Assembly (NCBI GenBank): GCA_019638595.1
Contig: JAHBTJ010000014.1
Coordinates: forward strand, 167,193-231,192
Source of the DNA: Chitinophagaceae bacterium
GTDB taxonomy: Bacteria > Bacteroidota > Bacteroidia > Chitinophagales > Chitinophagaceae
Reading direction: 5' to 3'
Length of the DNA stretch: 64,000 nt
Numbering within the stretch: position 1 is the stretch's first letter; each line of letters starts with the position of its first letter. Positions 17,365-26,770 of this stretch are shown here, piece by piece. The notes under the pieces were generated by a model. That model was not told where the DNA came from. It saw nothing but the letters and a program-made list of their open reading frames with translations, and did not search any database. The position numbers and the translations under genes were made by a program.

Positions 17365-18907
17365 ACCATAGTCGTTAAGCTAAGCGCATCCAGGTGGGTA
17401 GGCACCAGGCAAAAATCTCCCTTTCGGGAGTAAGCCGTTTTTATTTTTTCCTCATTGTTGTATTATTTAAGGCACGTGAGTAAATGTGCCTGTTTGCAAA
17501 ATTAGGCTAATTGCGTGTATAAGGAGAAAACAATTAAAAGTATGTCATTCCACCCTGTTTAAGCAGCATGCTGCAGATATTGCTGCAAACATTGAAGGCT
17601 TTCTGGATGCAACACCAGCAGAAAAAATAGCTCGTGAAACAGGTTTTATTAAAAGGAGCAGCACAAAACTAACCGCAGACGGATTTATCAATACCTTGAT
17701 GATATCCGAGCGTCCACAGTCGCAGATCAGCCTTCCCGATCTTAGCGCAGCCCTGCGGCAATCCCACGGTATAGCAATAAGTAAGGAGGCGCTGCATCAA
17801 CGGTTTAACCCACAGGCAGTTGCTTTTCTCGAAAAAATATTACAACAAGCCTTGCAGCAACATTTGCTTAGAGAAAAAGATGCTCCCAAGCTCCACTTCC
17901 CGCGCATAAAAATCAAGGATTCCACTAAATTCAAACTACCGACCGATTACAATGGCGCTTACAGGGGCTATGGTAATTTCAGCAAAACCAATGGGATGAT
18001 AAGCCTGCAATATGAATATGATTTAGTAAGCGGGCACTGGCTATCCTTACAGTTGACCGATGGTTTGCGTAATGATCTCACAGATACAGGACAAACCACA
18101 TCAGCTATAACCGCCGGAGACCTGCATATCCGGGATCTGGGATATATCTCACCCACTTACCTGAAGGCAATCGCACAATCTAAAGCTTTCTTCCTCAATA
18201 GGTTACATCCCCATGCGGGTGTATATACCCTGCAGGGAAAGCCATTGGATTGGAATAAGGTGTTGGACAGAGCCGCTCGTCAAGAGCATTTGCAGCAGGA
18301 AGTGTTAATATATGACAAAGAGCGTATTCCATGCAGGCTGATCATTGAACGGGTGCCTGACCATGAGTTTAAACGGCGATTGCAAAATGCACAAGCCAAA
18401 GCTAAAAGCAGGGGTTGGGGCGTATCGAAAGAACATAAAAAAAAGTTGCATTATAATATTTACACAACCAATGTCGCTGCTGATATACTACCTGCCCGTG
18501 AAGTAAGAAAGACCTATTACCTGCGCTGGCAGATAGAATTGATATTTAAAACATGGAAGTCCTTCTTTGATATAAGCGAAGTAAAAAAAGTAAAAAAAGA
18601 ACGCCTGGAATGTCAATTGCTGGGCAGACTATTATGGATATTGCTGAACTGGAGTTTATTTAGCCGCCTTAACAAGCATGTAGCTCAAGTGGGACAGGCA
18701 GTAAGCTTGATTATGTTCTTTAAGCGCAGTATTCAATTTGCTTATACGCTAAGAATGGTGCTATTGAATAAGTTATCAATAAGTGAATGGCTGGGAAATA
18801 CCTATCTGCCCCTGGTAATTGACTGTGTTTGCTCGCCGCCTAAAGGAAAACACACGCATTTTCAATCTCTCCAGATTAACATAAAAAATTAGCTTAACGA
18901 CTATGGT
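17365..18907 (+). mobile_element. IS4-family insertion sequence, complete, 1543 bp
   Basis: Perfect 19-bp terminal inverted repeats: 17365-17383 (starting ACCATAGTCGTTAAG) and 18889-18907. Flanked by the direct repeat GGGGGC at 17359-17364 and 18908-18913. Because C17364 and G18908 are also complementary, the ends could equally be read as 20-bp inverted repeats with a 5-bp GGGGG duplication. It contains one intact transposase gene. The target was the loop of a REP-like hairpin. Intact ends and duplication point to a fairly recent insertion. Confidence 0.92.
17486..18892 (+). CDS. IS4-family DDE transposase
   Basis: 468 residues from a GTG at 17486; the first few codons are uncertain because the conserved part begins near STLFKQHAADIAANIEGF. 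The RNase-H-like core shows the first Asp in RIKIKDSTKF, the second Asp in LHIRDLGY, and the YREK-type motif with the catalytic Glu in YYLRWQIELIFKTWKS. Length and motifs are typical of IS4-family enzymes that cut and paste the element. No frameshift or stop is seen, so it may be active. The stop lies within the right inverted repeat. Confidence 0.93.
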   Translation: MPVCKIRLIACIRRKQLKVCHSTLFKQHAADIAANIEGFLDATPAEKIARETGFIKRSSTKLTADGFINTLMISERPQSQISLPDLSAALRQSHGIAISKEALHQRFNPQAVAFLEKILQQALQQHLLREKDAPKLHFPRIKIKDSTKFKLPTDYNGAYRGYGNFSKTNGMISLQYEYDLVSGHWLSLQLTDGLRNDLTDTGQTTSAITAGDLHIRDLGYISPTYLKAIAQSKAFFLNRLHPHAGVYTLQGKPLDWNKVLDRAARQEHLQQEVLIYDKERIPCRLIIERVPDHEFKRRLQNAQAKAKSRGWGVSKEHKKKLHYNIYTTNVAADILPAREVRKTYYLRWQIELIFKTWKSFFDISEVKKVKKERLECQLLGRLLWILLNWSLFSRLNKHVAQVGQAVSLIMFFKRSIQFAYTLRMVLLNKLSISEWLGNTYLPLVIDCVCSPPKGKHTHFQSLQINIKN

Positions 18908-18954
18908 GGGGGCACGTGCCGGGGCGCTCGCCCTGGTATGTGTATCACGTACCA
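18908..18954. repeat. REP-like element, right half
   Basis: It holds the arm CACGTGCCGG, a central near-palindrome GGGCGCTCGCCC, and a third hairpin at 18934-18954 (TGGTATGTG / CACGTACCA with loop TAT, one G-U pair). Joined to 17347-17364 it rebuilds an element matching 63725-63781. Confidence 0.7.
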
Positions 18955-19013
18955 TCGCCAGGAATTCCTCCTTTTCCCTACCTTAGCTTACACATTAAAA
19001 CAACATTATTGTT

Positions 19014-20198
19014 ATGGCTGCCCGTACAGATCAGTTTATTAGTCCTGATTACCTTTTATTAGATGAATTGCTGACGGAAGAGCAAAAGCTTATCAGGGAA
19101 TCTGTAAGATCATACGTAAAAAAAGAGATATCCCCTATCATTGAAACTTATGCCCAAAAAGCTGAGTTCCCGGCACATATTGTAAAGCAAATGGGCGGGC
19201 TGGGTTGTTTTGGCCCTACCATACCTGCCGGGTATGGAGGAGGCGGACTGGATTACATCAGCTACGGCTTAATGATGCAGGAACTGGAGCGGGGCGACAG
19301 CGGTGTGCGTTCAACCGCTTCGGTGCAGGGAAGCCTGGTAATGTACCCCATTTACGAATACGGCTCTGAAGAACAGCGGCGCAAATATTTACCCAGGCTG
19401 GGCAGCGGCGAATGGCTGGGATGCTTTGGCTTAACGGAGCCCGATCACGGATCGAATCCTGCAGGCATGCTGACCAACATCAGGGACGCGGGTGATCACG
19501 TAATTTTAAACGGGGCTAAAATGTGGATCAGTAACGCTCCCTATGCCCGGGTGGCGGTAGTATGGGCCAAAGACGAAAATGGAGATATCAGGGGGTTGAT
19601 AGTAGAGCGCGGCATGGAAGGATTTACTACTCCTGCCACACACGATAAATGGAGCCTTCGTGCATCGGCAACCGGTGAACTGGTATTCGACAATGTAAGC
19701 GTTCCCAAAGAAAATATCTTTCCTGACATAAAAGGACTGAAAGGACCATTAGGCTGCTTAACCAAAGCGCGGTTTGGAATTGCCTGGGGCACTATTGGCG
19801 CGGCAATGGATTGTTACGATACGGCATTGCGCTACGCGAAGGAAAGAATACAGTTTGATAAGCCTATTGCCGGGTTCCAGCTACAGCAAAAAAAGCTGGC
19901 GGAAATGATCACCGAAATAACCAAAGCACAATTGCTGAACTGGCGCGTGGGAGTATTGATGAATGAAGGTAAAGCTACTCCCCAGCAGGTAAGCATGGCT
20001 AAACGCAATGGATGCGAAACAGCGGCAAATATATGCAGGAACGCCAGGCAGATACTGGGCGGGATGGGCATTACCGGCGAATACGCTGTTATGCGGCATA
20101 TGATGAACCTGGAGAGTGTGATCACTTATGAAGGCACCCATGATATTCATTTGCTGATAACCGGTATGGATATAACAGGATTAAATGCGTTTAAGTAA
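19014..20198 (+). CDS. Acyl-CoA dehydrogenase, glutaryl-CoA dehydrogenase type
   Basis: 394 residues. It oxidises (and in the glutaryl type decarboxylates) an acyl-CoA using FAD. Family marks: GCFGLTEPDHGSNP, the FAD/substrate strand KMWISNAPYA, and the catalytic base in YEGTHDIH (Glu373). The closing HLLITGMDITGLNAFK is characteristic of the glutaryl-CoA branch, which acts in lysine and tryptophan breakdown. Cytoplasmic homotetramer expected. It stands alone, bounded by a REP-like element upstream and word-type repeats downstream. Confidence 0.9.
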   Translation: MAARTDQFISPDYLLLDELLTEEQKLIRESVRSYVKKEISPIIETYAQKAEFPAHIVKQMGGLGCFGPTIPAGYGGGGLDYISYGLMMQELERGDSGVRSTASVQGSLVMYPIYEYGSEEQRRKYLPRLGSGEWLGCFGLTEPDHGSNPAGMLTNIRDAGDHVILNGAKMWISNAPYARVAVVWAKDENGDIRGLIVERGMEGFTTPATHDKWSLRASATGELVFDNVSVPKENIFPDIKGLKGPLGCLTKARFGIAWGTIGAAMDCYDTALRYAKERIQFDKPIAGFQLQQKKLAEMITEITKAQLLNWRVGVLMNEGKATPQQVSMAKRNGCETAANICRNARQILGGMGITGEYAVMRHMMNLESVITYEGTHDIHLLITGMDITGLNAFK

Positions 20199-20204
20199 TG
20201 ATGT

Positions 20205-20350
20205 GGGTTATCAGCCATCAACGATCAGCTATCAGCAATTTATAGTTTTTGGTTTATGGTTTATAGTTGATTTTATAAACTTCTAATCCTAAACTATAAA
20301 CTTCAAACCACAAACTCCGAATCTTGCGTAACCTGTAACTTTTACACTAA
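20205..20350. repeat. Word-type intergenic repeat (copy 3)
   Basis: Words include ATCAGCTATCAGCAA, GGTTTATGGTTTATAG, AAACTATAAACTTCAAACC and GTAACCTGTAACTT. Some are complementary to one another, so local folding is possible. No ORF. Confidence 0.6.
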
Positions 20351-20359
20351 CACTAAAGC

Positions 20360-20866
20360 ATGAAAATTTTTCTTTTAGGATTTATGGGAACGGGAAAAAC
20401 GTACTGGGGCAGTCGTTGGGCAGTTCAGCACGACCTGGATTTTTTTGACCTGGATACCGTAATAGAAGAAACTACAGGTCTTTCCATTCCCGCTATTTTT
20501 GAGGAATACGGGGAGTCGTACTTCAGGGAAAAAGAGCGGGAATTGTTGCATACGTTCGCAGATAAGCAAAACTTTATTCTATCCACCGGCGGGGGCACTC
20601 CCTGTTTTTTTGACAATATGGAGTGGATGAACGCTCACGGCTTAACCCTATATCTCAATACTCCCGTACCGGTTTTAAAAGCCCGGCTGATCGGCGAAAA
20701 AGATCATCGCCCTTTGATAAAAAACCTCAATGACACGGAAATAGAAAGCTTTATCGAAAACAGGCTGAAGGAACGAGACAGGTTCTATTCATCCGCCCGT
20801 CTAATTCTTTCAACGGAATCCATTACAGATGCTACCTTTACTGAAATCAAGCGATCTTATGTCTAA
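20360..20866 (+). CDS. aroK: Shikimate kinase
   Basis: 168 residues, the normal length. It phosphorylates shikimate at O3 in the chorismate pathway, in the cytoplasm. P-loop GFMGTGKT (7-14), shikimate-binding Asp in FFDLDTVIEE, FREKERE, STGGGTP, and the lid Arg in EKDHRPLI are all present. The stop overlaps the start of the DUF423 gene by 8 bp (20859-20866), so the two are translationally coupled. Confidence 0.96.
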   Translation: MKIFLLGFMGTGKTYWGSRWAVQHDLDFFDLDTVIEETTGLSIPAIFEEYGESYFREKERELLHTFADKQNFILSTGGGTPCFFDNMEWMNAHGLTLYLNTPVPVLKARLIGEKDHRPLIKNLNDTEIESFIENRLKERDRFYSSARLILSTESITDATFTEIKRSYV

Positions 20867-21290
20867 ACGATTCATCCAGTACGCCGCCCTGTTAGGCGCA
20901 CTCAGCGTTGCCCTTGGAGCCTTTGGCGCCCACGCCCTTAAAAAGCTGGTAGATGCCGAATCGGTATCTACCTTTGAAACAGGAGTAAGATACCAGTTTT
21001 ATCACACTTTCGCGCTGCTTGCTATTGGCTTCTTATACAGGAGAATGCCCGGTAAGCTGATGGAATGGTCCGGTATATTCTTTATTTCGGGAATTGTTCT
21101 TTTTAGCGGGTCGCTGTATTTGCTTACCTATTTAAATGCAACTGAAAATGTTGGTTTAAAAGGTGTTGGCGCTATTACCCCCCTGGGAGGCATTTGTTTT
21201 ATTGCCGGATGGGTATGCCTGTTCATCCAGTCGCTAAAGGCAAGCGGTCACTCCGAAAGAAGAAGAGAGAAAGAACCGTCTCACTCATAA
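20859..21290 (+). CDS. DUF423 small membrane protein
   Basis: 143 residues from ATG 20859 (MSKRFIQYAALLGAL); an in-frame upstream ATG at 20829 would lie inside aroK and is less likely. The family marks GALSVALGAFGAHALK and YQFYHTFALLAIG are present, with four predicted membrane helices and a basic tail. Function unknown (relatives are often called YwdK/YgdD). Co-translated with aroK through an 8-bp overlap. Confidence 0.9.
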   Translation: MSKRFIQYAALLGALSVALGAFGAHALKKLVDAESVSTFETGVRYQFYHTFALLAIGFLYRRMPGKLMEWSGIFFISGIVLFSGSLYLLTYLNATENVGLKGVGAITPLGGICFIAGWVCLFIQSLKASGHSERRREKEPSHS

Positions 21291-21361
21291 TTTTCACAGC
21301 ACATCACGTATTGGCTCCATCATTCAGCATTATGCCGGCATGGAAAAGTATTGCCGGTTGC

Positions 21362-23275
21362 CTACAACCCTGCCTGCAGTGAAATGGTCGTTCCTCCCTG
21401 GCTGCTGATGCTGAACGATCCTCCTATCGCCTCCATTCGCCTGCGCATATTGGATAAGCCGTTCCCGAACCGGTTATTTTTCTCTTTGTCCATTCCTCTT
21501 CCATCGTCCTTAATTATAATAAGCAGTGTTTTTTCAAAATCAATATTGATTTTTACAGTGGTGGCATTGGCGTGCTTTACTATATTATTCAATGCTTCTT
21601 TAACCGCCAGAAAAATATTTCTTCTTTTAATACCGCTCACTATAATCGCCGGGATATCGTCTTCCACCTCTATAGTGCAATGAACGTCCGTATTTTCAAA
21701 AAAGTCGTACGCGTAGCTTCGTATATACGCCACCAGGTTAGGGAGCGTATCGTTGGCAGGGCTCATGCTCCAGATGATCGCGTTCATTTTCCCAAGCAGG
21801 TCGTTTGCTGACCCCGAAATTTTTTCTATTTCCGGCAACAATGATCCGGGAGCTCTCTGCTTTGCCAGCTCGCTCATCAGCCGGATCGCCGTCATTCCGC
21901 CACCCAACTCATCGTGCATGTCAGCAGATATCCGGTTTCTTTCTTCCTGCTGCGTTTGAAAAATAGTCAACTGCTTTTCAAATTCCTTTTTGTCGCTCTC
22001 CATTTTCCTCCGGTCTTCAATCTTTATCCGCTCTATTAATTCCGACCTTGTTTTATAAGTTAACCCAACAAGAAAAAAAGCCAGCTCTGTTACAATGCCG
22101 ATATCATAATAAAACAATGCCGATGTAAAAACACTTTCCGACGGATCGTTACGCACTATAAAAAGAAGAGAAACAGCGCCTGCTATGATCATTACCAGGT
22201 TTCCTCCTACCAGGAAGTTGATCAGCTTATCATTCGTTTTTATGGCTAAAATAATAAATACCACTCCCCATGCTATCACTATACATTTCATCACATTTTC
22301 GGTTACTTCCCTGAAAACAACATTGCCCGAAAAAAAATAAATGGATGAGTATATTAACAGGAACCCGATGATCACCGCTTCAATACCTGTAATTAAGCGG
22401 TCGAGCAAAGGATACTTTCGACTGGTTGATAAAAAATAGCGCAGGAATCCCGCGTAACAGATCATGGCGGTAAGCATTATCAAAAAATCGAAAAACTCTT
22501 CAAAAAAATAGGTAAAATCGCTGGCGCTGCGGTATAAATATGTTTTAAAAAATAATAAAAAAGCAACCAGCCCTGCATACATACAGTAAAATAAAAATTC
22601 TTTTTTGCGGTAGAGTATAAAACTGCCCAACGAAAAAAGCAGCATCATACACATAACACCCACCAGCATGTAAGTGATGATCACCAGCATGGAATCATCT
22701 TTATCTACCAGCAAAGCATGTGTAGTTAAATAATTCATCCTGATCAGCACCGGGTTCACCCTGTTGGTTCGGATCTTTACCGGCTGCAACTGCACGTAAA
22801 AAATACTCGTTTCGCCAGCCTGCAACGAAATGATCCTGTAGGCATTGCCTCCTGCCACTGCCGGCTTTTGATCCGGGATCGCCTCCAGCCGGTCTTTCGG
22901 CATTCCTGCCGCCTGCCTGTATATATGAATGGATTTAAAATAATAGCCCGGATAAATACAAAGCTTCTCAGCCGAATCGGAAGGATTATGCAGAATGAAT
23001 TTCAGGAATACATGTTTGGCATTAAGATTGTCTGTAATTTTTCCTTCCCGGTCGAGCTTTGTGCCGGGTGAATTAAAAGGAAGATTTACGGGTGTTTGAA
23101 TATCTACCGCCGGCTTATCTGTAAATGCCAGCTGATAATTATTTTCGGAGAGCAGTAATTCATCGTAAAAGCCGCATACGTTTATACTGTCAATACCCGG
23201 ATATTTTTGCCCTTTTGCTATACTGCTTAGTACTACCAAAACAGCTAATAATAGAAGTAACCGGATGTTTCGCAC
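21362..23275 (-). CDS. 7TM-type sensor histidine kinase (HisKA_3)
   Basis: 637 residues. Signal peptide 1-22, a periplasmic 7TMR-DISM-like sensor (about 25-190), seven helices between about 196 and 407, then a short coiled coil and a NarL-type dimerisation/phosphoacceptor segment NRISADMHDELGGG (His454). The HATPase has the N-box VKEALNNIVKHA, G1 DDGRGMD and G2 FGNGLSNMRRRM. All catalytic residues look present. No response regulator is adjacent, so its partner (expected LuxR/NarL type) lies elsewhere. It is convergent with the DUF423 gene and divergent from ftsK, and its own promoter is at 23309-23341. Confidence 0.92.
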   Translation of the reverse strand: MRNIRLLLLLAVLVVLSSIAKGQKYPGIDSINVCGFYDELLLSENNYQLAFTDKPAVDIQTPVNLPFNSPGTKLDREGKITDNLNAKHVFLKFILHNPSDSAEKLCIYPGYYFKSIHIYRQAAGMPKDRLEAIPDQKPAVAGGNAYRIISLQAGETSIFYVQLQPVKIRTNRVNPVLIRMNYLTTHALLVDKDDSMLVIITYMLVGVMCMMLLFSLGSFILYRKKEFLFYCMYAGLVAFLLFFKTYLYRSASDFTYFFEEFFDFLIMLTAMICYAGFLRYFLSTSRKYPLLDRLITGIEAVIIGFLLIYSSIYFFSGNVVFREVTENVMKCIVIAWGVVFIILAIKTNDKLINFLVGGNLVMIIAGAVSLLFIVRNDPSESVFTSALFYYDIGIVTELAFFLVGLTYKTRSELIERIKIEDRRKMESDKKEFEKQLTIFQTQQEERNRISADMHDELGGGMTAIRLMSELAKQRAPGSLLPEIEKISGSANDLLGKMNAIIWSMSPANDTLPNLVAYIRSYAYDFFENTDVHCTIEVEDDIPAIIVSGIKRRNIFLAVKEALNNIVKHANATTVKINIDFEKTLLIIIKDDGRGMDKEKNNRFGNGLSNMRRRMEAIGGSFSISSQGGTTISLQAGL

Positions 23276-23308
23276 AAGTCTTTAATTAGGATGTAATTGA
23301 AGATATGC

Positions 23309-23341
23309 CAAAGGTATCTATTTTGACATTTCAAAGGCAAA
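23309..23341 (-). promoter_or_regulatory. Promoter of the histidine kinase gene
   Basis: Minus strand: -33 TTTG (23341-23338), 21-bp spacer, -7 TACCTTTG (23316-23309), 34 bp ahead of the start at 23275. Confidence 0.55.
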
Positions 23342-23365
23342 TACTTCTGCCTCATTTTATCACCT

Positions 23366-23373
23366 TATCTTTG
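23366..23373 (+). promoter_or_regulatory. -7 box of ftsK
   Basis: TATCTTTG, full match to TAnnTTTG, 31 bp ahead of the ftsK ATG. No -33 TTTG at normal spacing. Confidence 0.45.
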
Positions 23374-23404
23374 CAGCTAACATAATATACACCAGGTATA
23401 GTGC

Positions 23405-25900
23405 ATGGCCAATAAATTAAAAACCAATAAGTCTAAAACTCCCAATCCTGAAAAACTGGCTACCGATAAAGAGGAAAAAGTAAAAGTAAAGGAGCTTGTT
23501 AAGGATGAACGTACCCATAAAATACTGGGTAGCGTGTTGTTGCTTGCTGCCTTTTTTCTTTTCATAGCCTTCACATCTTATATTTTTACCTGGCGGCAGG
23601 ATCAGGATAAAGTTTTCCAGGGTTTTTCCGCTTTCTTATTTGGCGACAATATCAAAGCTGCCAACCTCCTGGGGCGCATTGGCGCGTATATATCACATTT
23701 ATTTTTTTATAAAGGATTTGGACTGGCCTCCTACTTATTCTGCACTTTCTTTTTTATTATAGGAGTAAACTTATTGTTTGGAAGAAGAATATATTCTCCC
23801 TGGCGCAACTTCAGGTATGTAGTGGTAGGTTTGATATTTTTCAGCACAGCGCTTGCATTTATAGCCGGGGGAAGCGCTTTTCCCTGGGGAGGAGAAACAG
23901 GTAATATTACCAGCGACTGGCTGAGCGGGCTATTAGGTACGGTAGGCGCCGCCGCCCTGCTGATCGCGGGAGGGTTCGCTTATTTCATCTGGCGGTTCAA
24001 TCCCACCTTTACTTTTCCCGCCAGGAGGCCTAAAAATATAACAGACGAAGCAAGTGATAAAATAATACCGGTTGACAATTCTTTTTCTGAAGAAGCCAGG
24101 CTGTTTACCGATGAAGCGTATGTTCCCAAAACAAAAGAAAAAAACAAGGGAAATAACCTGAAACATCATGGTGGTGTGGTGGTGATATCGCCAGACAATA
24201 TTGTACCTGATGAAAATGAAGAACCGGAACTGCTGGAAAAAGAGCCGGAAAAGCCTGCGGCAGCTACCCCTTCGAAGAAAAAAAATGCAGCCGCCGACCT
24301 GGAGCTGCAAATAAATACCACCGCCGGCGAAGATGCAGATGAGGAAGAGGAAGATATACCGGAAGAAATTTCAGAGAGAACAAGGGTGGAGAACCTTCCG
24401 CCGTACGACCCGGTACTGGATCTGAAAGATTATAAATACCCTTCGCTCGACCTGCTGGAAACACATGGCAGCGAAAGGATCGTATTAGATTCTGAGGAAC
24501 TGGAAGCCAATAAAAAACAGATCATTACTACCCTGAAGAACTACGATATTGAGATCAGGCAGATATTCGCTACTGTTGGTCCTACCGTTACCCTGTACGA
24601 AATTGTACCGGCGGCAGGCGTGCGTATTTCGCGCATCAAAAACCTGGAAGACGATATTGCGCTAAGCCTGGCAGCGCTGGGCATACGCATCATAGCTCCC
24701 ATACCGGGCAAAGGCACCATAGGTATTGAAGTGCCGAACGTTAAAAAAACGATCGTAAGCATGAAGGGACTGCTTTCCACGGATAAATTCCAGCAAAACA
24801 AATTTTCCCTTCCTATAGCTTTAGGCAAAAAAATAGACAACGAACATTTTATAGTTGACCTGGCAACCATGCCTCACCTGCTGATGGCGGGCGCTACCGG
24901 CCAGGGTAAGTCTGTAGGCATTAATGCCATACTGGTTTCATTGCTGTACAAAAAGCATCCTTCGCAACTGAAGCTGGTGATGGTAGATCCCAAAAAAGTA
25001 GAATTAAGCCTGTACAGGGTGATAGAAAAACATTTCCTGGCCAAGCTTCCGGGAGAAGAAGAATCCATTATAACGGATACCAAAAAAGTGGTACACACTC
25101 TTAATGCACTGTGCATTGAGATGGACAACAGGTACGACCTGCTGAAGGAAGCCGGCTGCAGGAACATACGGGAATACAACGAAAAATTTGCAGCTAGAAA
25201 ATTAAATCCCGAAAAGGGCCACCAGTTCCTTCCTTTTATTGTGCTGGTAATTGATGAATTCGCCGACCTGATCATGACCGCGGGTAAAGAAATTGAAATG
25301 CCTATAGGACGGCTGGCGCAATTGGCACGGGCAGTGGGCATACATTTGATCATTGCAACGCAACGCCCGTCGGTAAATATTATTACCGGTACTATTAAAG
25401 CCAATTTTCCGGCGCGCGTTGCCTTTAAGGTTTCTTCTAAAATAGACTCGCGCACTATCCTGGATACAGGAGGCGCAGAACAGTTGATAGGACGCGGCGA
25501 CATGCTGGTATCGTACAACGGGGAGCTTACGCGGGTGCAATGCGCATTTGTAGATACCCCTGAGGTTGAACAGATCGTTGAATTTATCGGCGAACAAAGA
25601 GGTTATCCGCAACCGTTTTACCTGCCGGAGTATGTTGACGAAAAAGAACTGGAAGGAAAAGATTTTGACTCCGGTAACCGGGATCCCCTGTTTGAAGAGG
25701 CCGCGCGCCTGATCGTTCAAAGCCAGATCGGATCTACTTCCTTATTACAACGACGCATGAAGCTCGGCTATAACCGGGCAGGCCGCCTGATGGATCAACT
25801 GGAAGCTGCCGGCATAGTAGGCGCCAACCAGGGCAGCAAAGCCAGGGACGTTTTATTTAAAACAGAAATAGAGTTGGATGAATTTTTGCAGGCTTTATAA
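23405..25900 (+). CDS. ftsK: DNA translocase FtsK/SpoIIIE
   Basis: 831 residues. Four N-terminal membrane helices (about 44-62, 104-126, 138-158, 177-197) anchor it at the division site, followed by an acidic linker (about 215-330). The motor has Walker A GATGQGKS (about 495-502), Walker B VLVIDEFADLI, the arginine-rich ARAVGIHLIIATQRPSV, and a C-terminal gamma winged helix (SLLQRRMKLGYNRAGRLMDQLE) that reads strand polarity. It pumps DNA toward dif during division. Full length for Bacteroidota. Confidence 0.97.
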   Translation: MANKLKTNKSKTPNPEKLATDKEEKVKVKELVKDERTHKILGSVLLLAAFFLFIAFTSYIFTWRQDQDKVFQGFSAFLFGDNIKAANLLGRIGAYISHLFFYKGFGLASYLFCTFFFIIGVNLLFGRRIYSPWRNFRYVVVGLIFFSTALAFIAGGSAFPWGGETGNITSDWLSGLLGTVGAAALLIAGGFAYFIWRFNPTFTFPARRPKNITDEASDKIIPVDNSFSEEARLFTDEAYVPKTKEKNKGNNLKHHGGVVVISPDNIVPDENEEPELLEKEPEKPAAATPSKKKNAAADLELQINTTAGEDADEEEEDIPEEISERTRVENLPPYDPVLDLKDYKYPSLDLLETHGSERIVLDSEELEANKKQIITTLKNYDIEIRQIFATVGPTVTLYEIVPAAGVRISRIKNLEDDIALSLAALGIRIIAPIPGKGTIGIEVPNVKKTIVSMKGLLSTDKFQQNKFSLPIALGKKIDNEHFIVDLATMPHLLMAGATGQGKSVGINAILVSLLYKKHPSQLKLVMVDPKKVELSLYRVIEKHFLAKLPGEEESIITDTKKVVHTLNALCIEMDNRYDLLKEAGCRNIREYNEKFAARKLNPEKGHQFLPFIVLVIDEFADLIMTAGKEIEMPIGRLAQLARAVGIHLIIATQRPSVNIITGTIKANFPARVAFKVSSKIDSRTILDTGGAEQLIGRGDMLVSYNGELTRVQCAFVDTPEVEQIVEFIGEQRGYPQPFYLPEYVDEKELEGKDFDSGNRDPLFEEAARLIVQSQIGSTSLLQRRMKLGYNRAGRLMDQLEAAGIVGANQGSKARDVLFKTEIELDEFLQAL

Positions 25901-25942
25901 AATACACACTATTTAACAACCCTTATTAAACCATTACGCTGC

Positions 25943-25970
25943 TTTTTGGGTCTTTAGTTTAGTATTTTTG
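25943..25970 (+). promoter_or_regulatory. Promoter of lolA
   Basis: TTTTTG (25943-25947 region) about 16 bp ahead of -7 TATTTTTG (25963-25970). The predicted transcript starts about 14 bp ahead of the ATG at 25991. Confidence 0.5.
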
Positions 25971-25990
25971 CGCACGATCAAAATAAAGTA

Positions 25991-26662
25991 ATGAAAAAAA
26001 TATTTACAGCTTTAACGGTATTATCGGTCACTCTGTCATTTGCAATTGCCCAAACATCGGTTAAAGAGCTGGGAACCAGCGACCCGGATGCAAAAAAGCT
26101 GCTGGATGAAGTAAGCGCCAGGTTCAAGAGTTATAATTCTGTTAAAGCCGTTTTCACGCTAAAAATTGAAAACAACGCCGGTAAAGTGCAGGGCACCAAA
26201 AAAGGAGTGGCTTATATGAAGGGAAATCAATATAAGGTAGAACTGACCGACCAGGAAATATATTGCGATGGAAAAAACGTTTGGACCTACGACAAAAACA
26301 GCAACGAGGTGCAGGTAAGCAAATTCGACGCTTCAGGCAACAGCTTTACGCCTCAAAAAATATTTACCAATTTTTACGATAAGGATTTCCTGTATAAGAT
26401 GAATGAGGAAAAAAAAGAAGGAGGAAAAACATTGCAGGAAATTGAGCTAACCCCAACCGACAAAAGCAAAGCCTTTTTTAAAATACTGGTGTATGTAGAC
26501 AAGGCTTCCAAAAACATTGCGTCGAGCAAGCTGTTTGAAAAAAATGGTAACCGCTATACATACAGCGTTACCGGTTTTTCCCCCAATACGGCAATAGACA
26601 ACAGCGTATTTGTATTTGACGCTAAAAAGTATCCGGGAGTAGAGGTAATTGATCTTCAATAG
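25991..26662 (+). CDS. lolA: Outer-membrane lipoprotein carrier protein LolA-like
   Basis: 223 residues with a cleavable signal (1-20, ending FAIAQ). The mature half-barrel pattern fits LolA: YNSVKAVFTLKIEN, KGVAYMKGNQYKVEL, EIYCDGKNVWTYDKNSNEVQV and YTYSVTGFSPNTAIDNSVFVF. It would carry lipoproteins across the periplasm. Directly downstream of ftsK, an arrangement common in this phylum, though it has its own promoter. A bidirectional terminator follows. Confidence 0.88.
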   Translation: MKKIFTALTVLSVTLSFAIAQTSVKELGTSDPDAKKLLDEVSARFKSYNSVKAVFTLKIENNAGKVQGTKKGVAYMKGNQYKVELTDQEIYCDGKNVWTYDKNSNEVQVSKFDASGNSFTPQKIFTNFYDKDFLYKMNEEKKEGGKTLQEIELTPTDKSKAFFKILVYVDKASKNIASSKLFEKNGNRYTYSVTGFSPNTAIDNSVFVFDAKKYPGVEVIDLQ

Positions 26663-26707
26663 CGGAGCAAACCTGCAACGGAAAATATTATCAATCAGCC
26701 ACAACCG

Positions 26708-26738
26708 AAAAACCCCGGATAATGATACCGGGGTTTTT
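26708..26738. terminator. Bidirectional terminator between lolA and the PUR gene
   Basis: Perfect 11-bp stem AAAAACCCCGG / CCGGGGTTTTT with a 9-nt loop. The A and T runs on both sides serve both convergent genes. Confidence 0.88.
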
Positions 26739-26770
26739 CATATGCGATACTTGCTTAATTATTAATTATA

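Noticed and set aside
17486-18892. Transposase as a pseudogene
   Set aside because: The frame is uninterrupted, the DDE and YREK residues are present, and the terminal repeats are perfect.
24874-25518. 214-codon open frame antisense to ftsK
   Set aside because: Opposite the conserved FtsK motor domain; no recognisable motifs, so an artefact.
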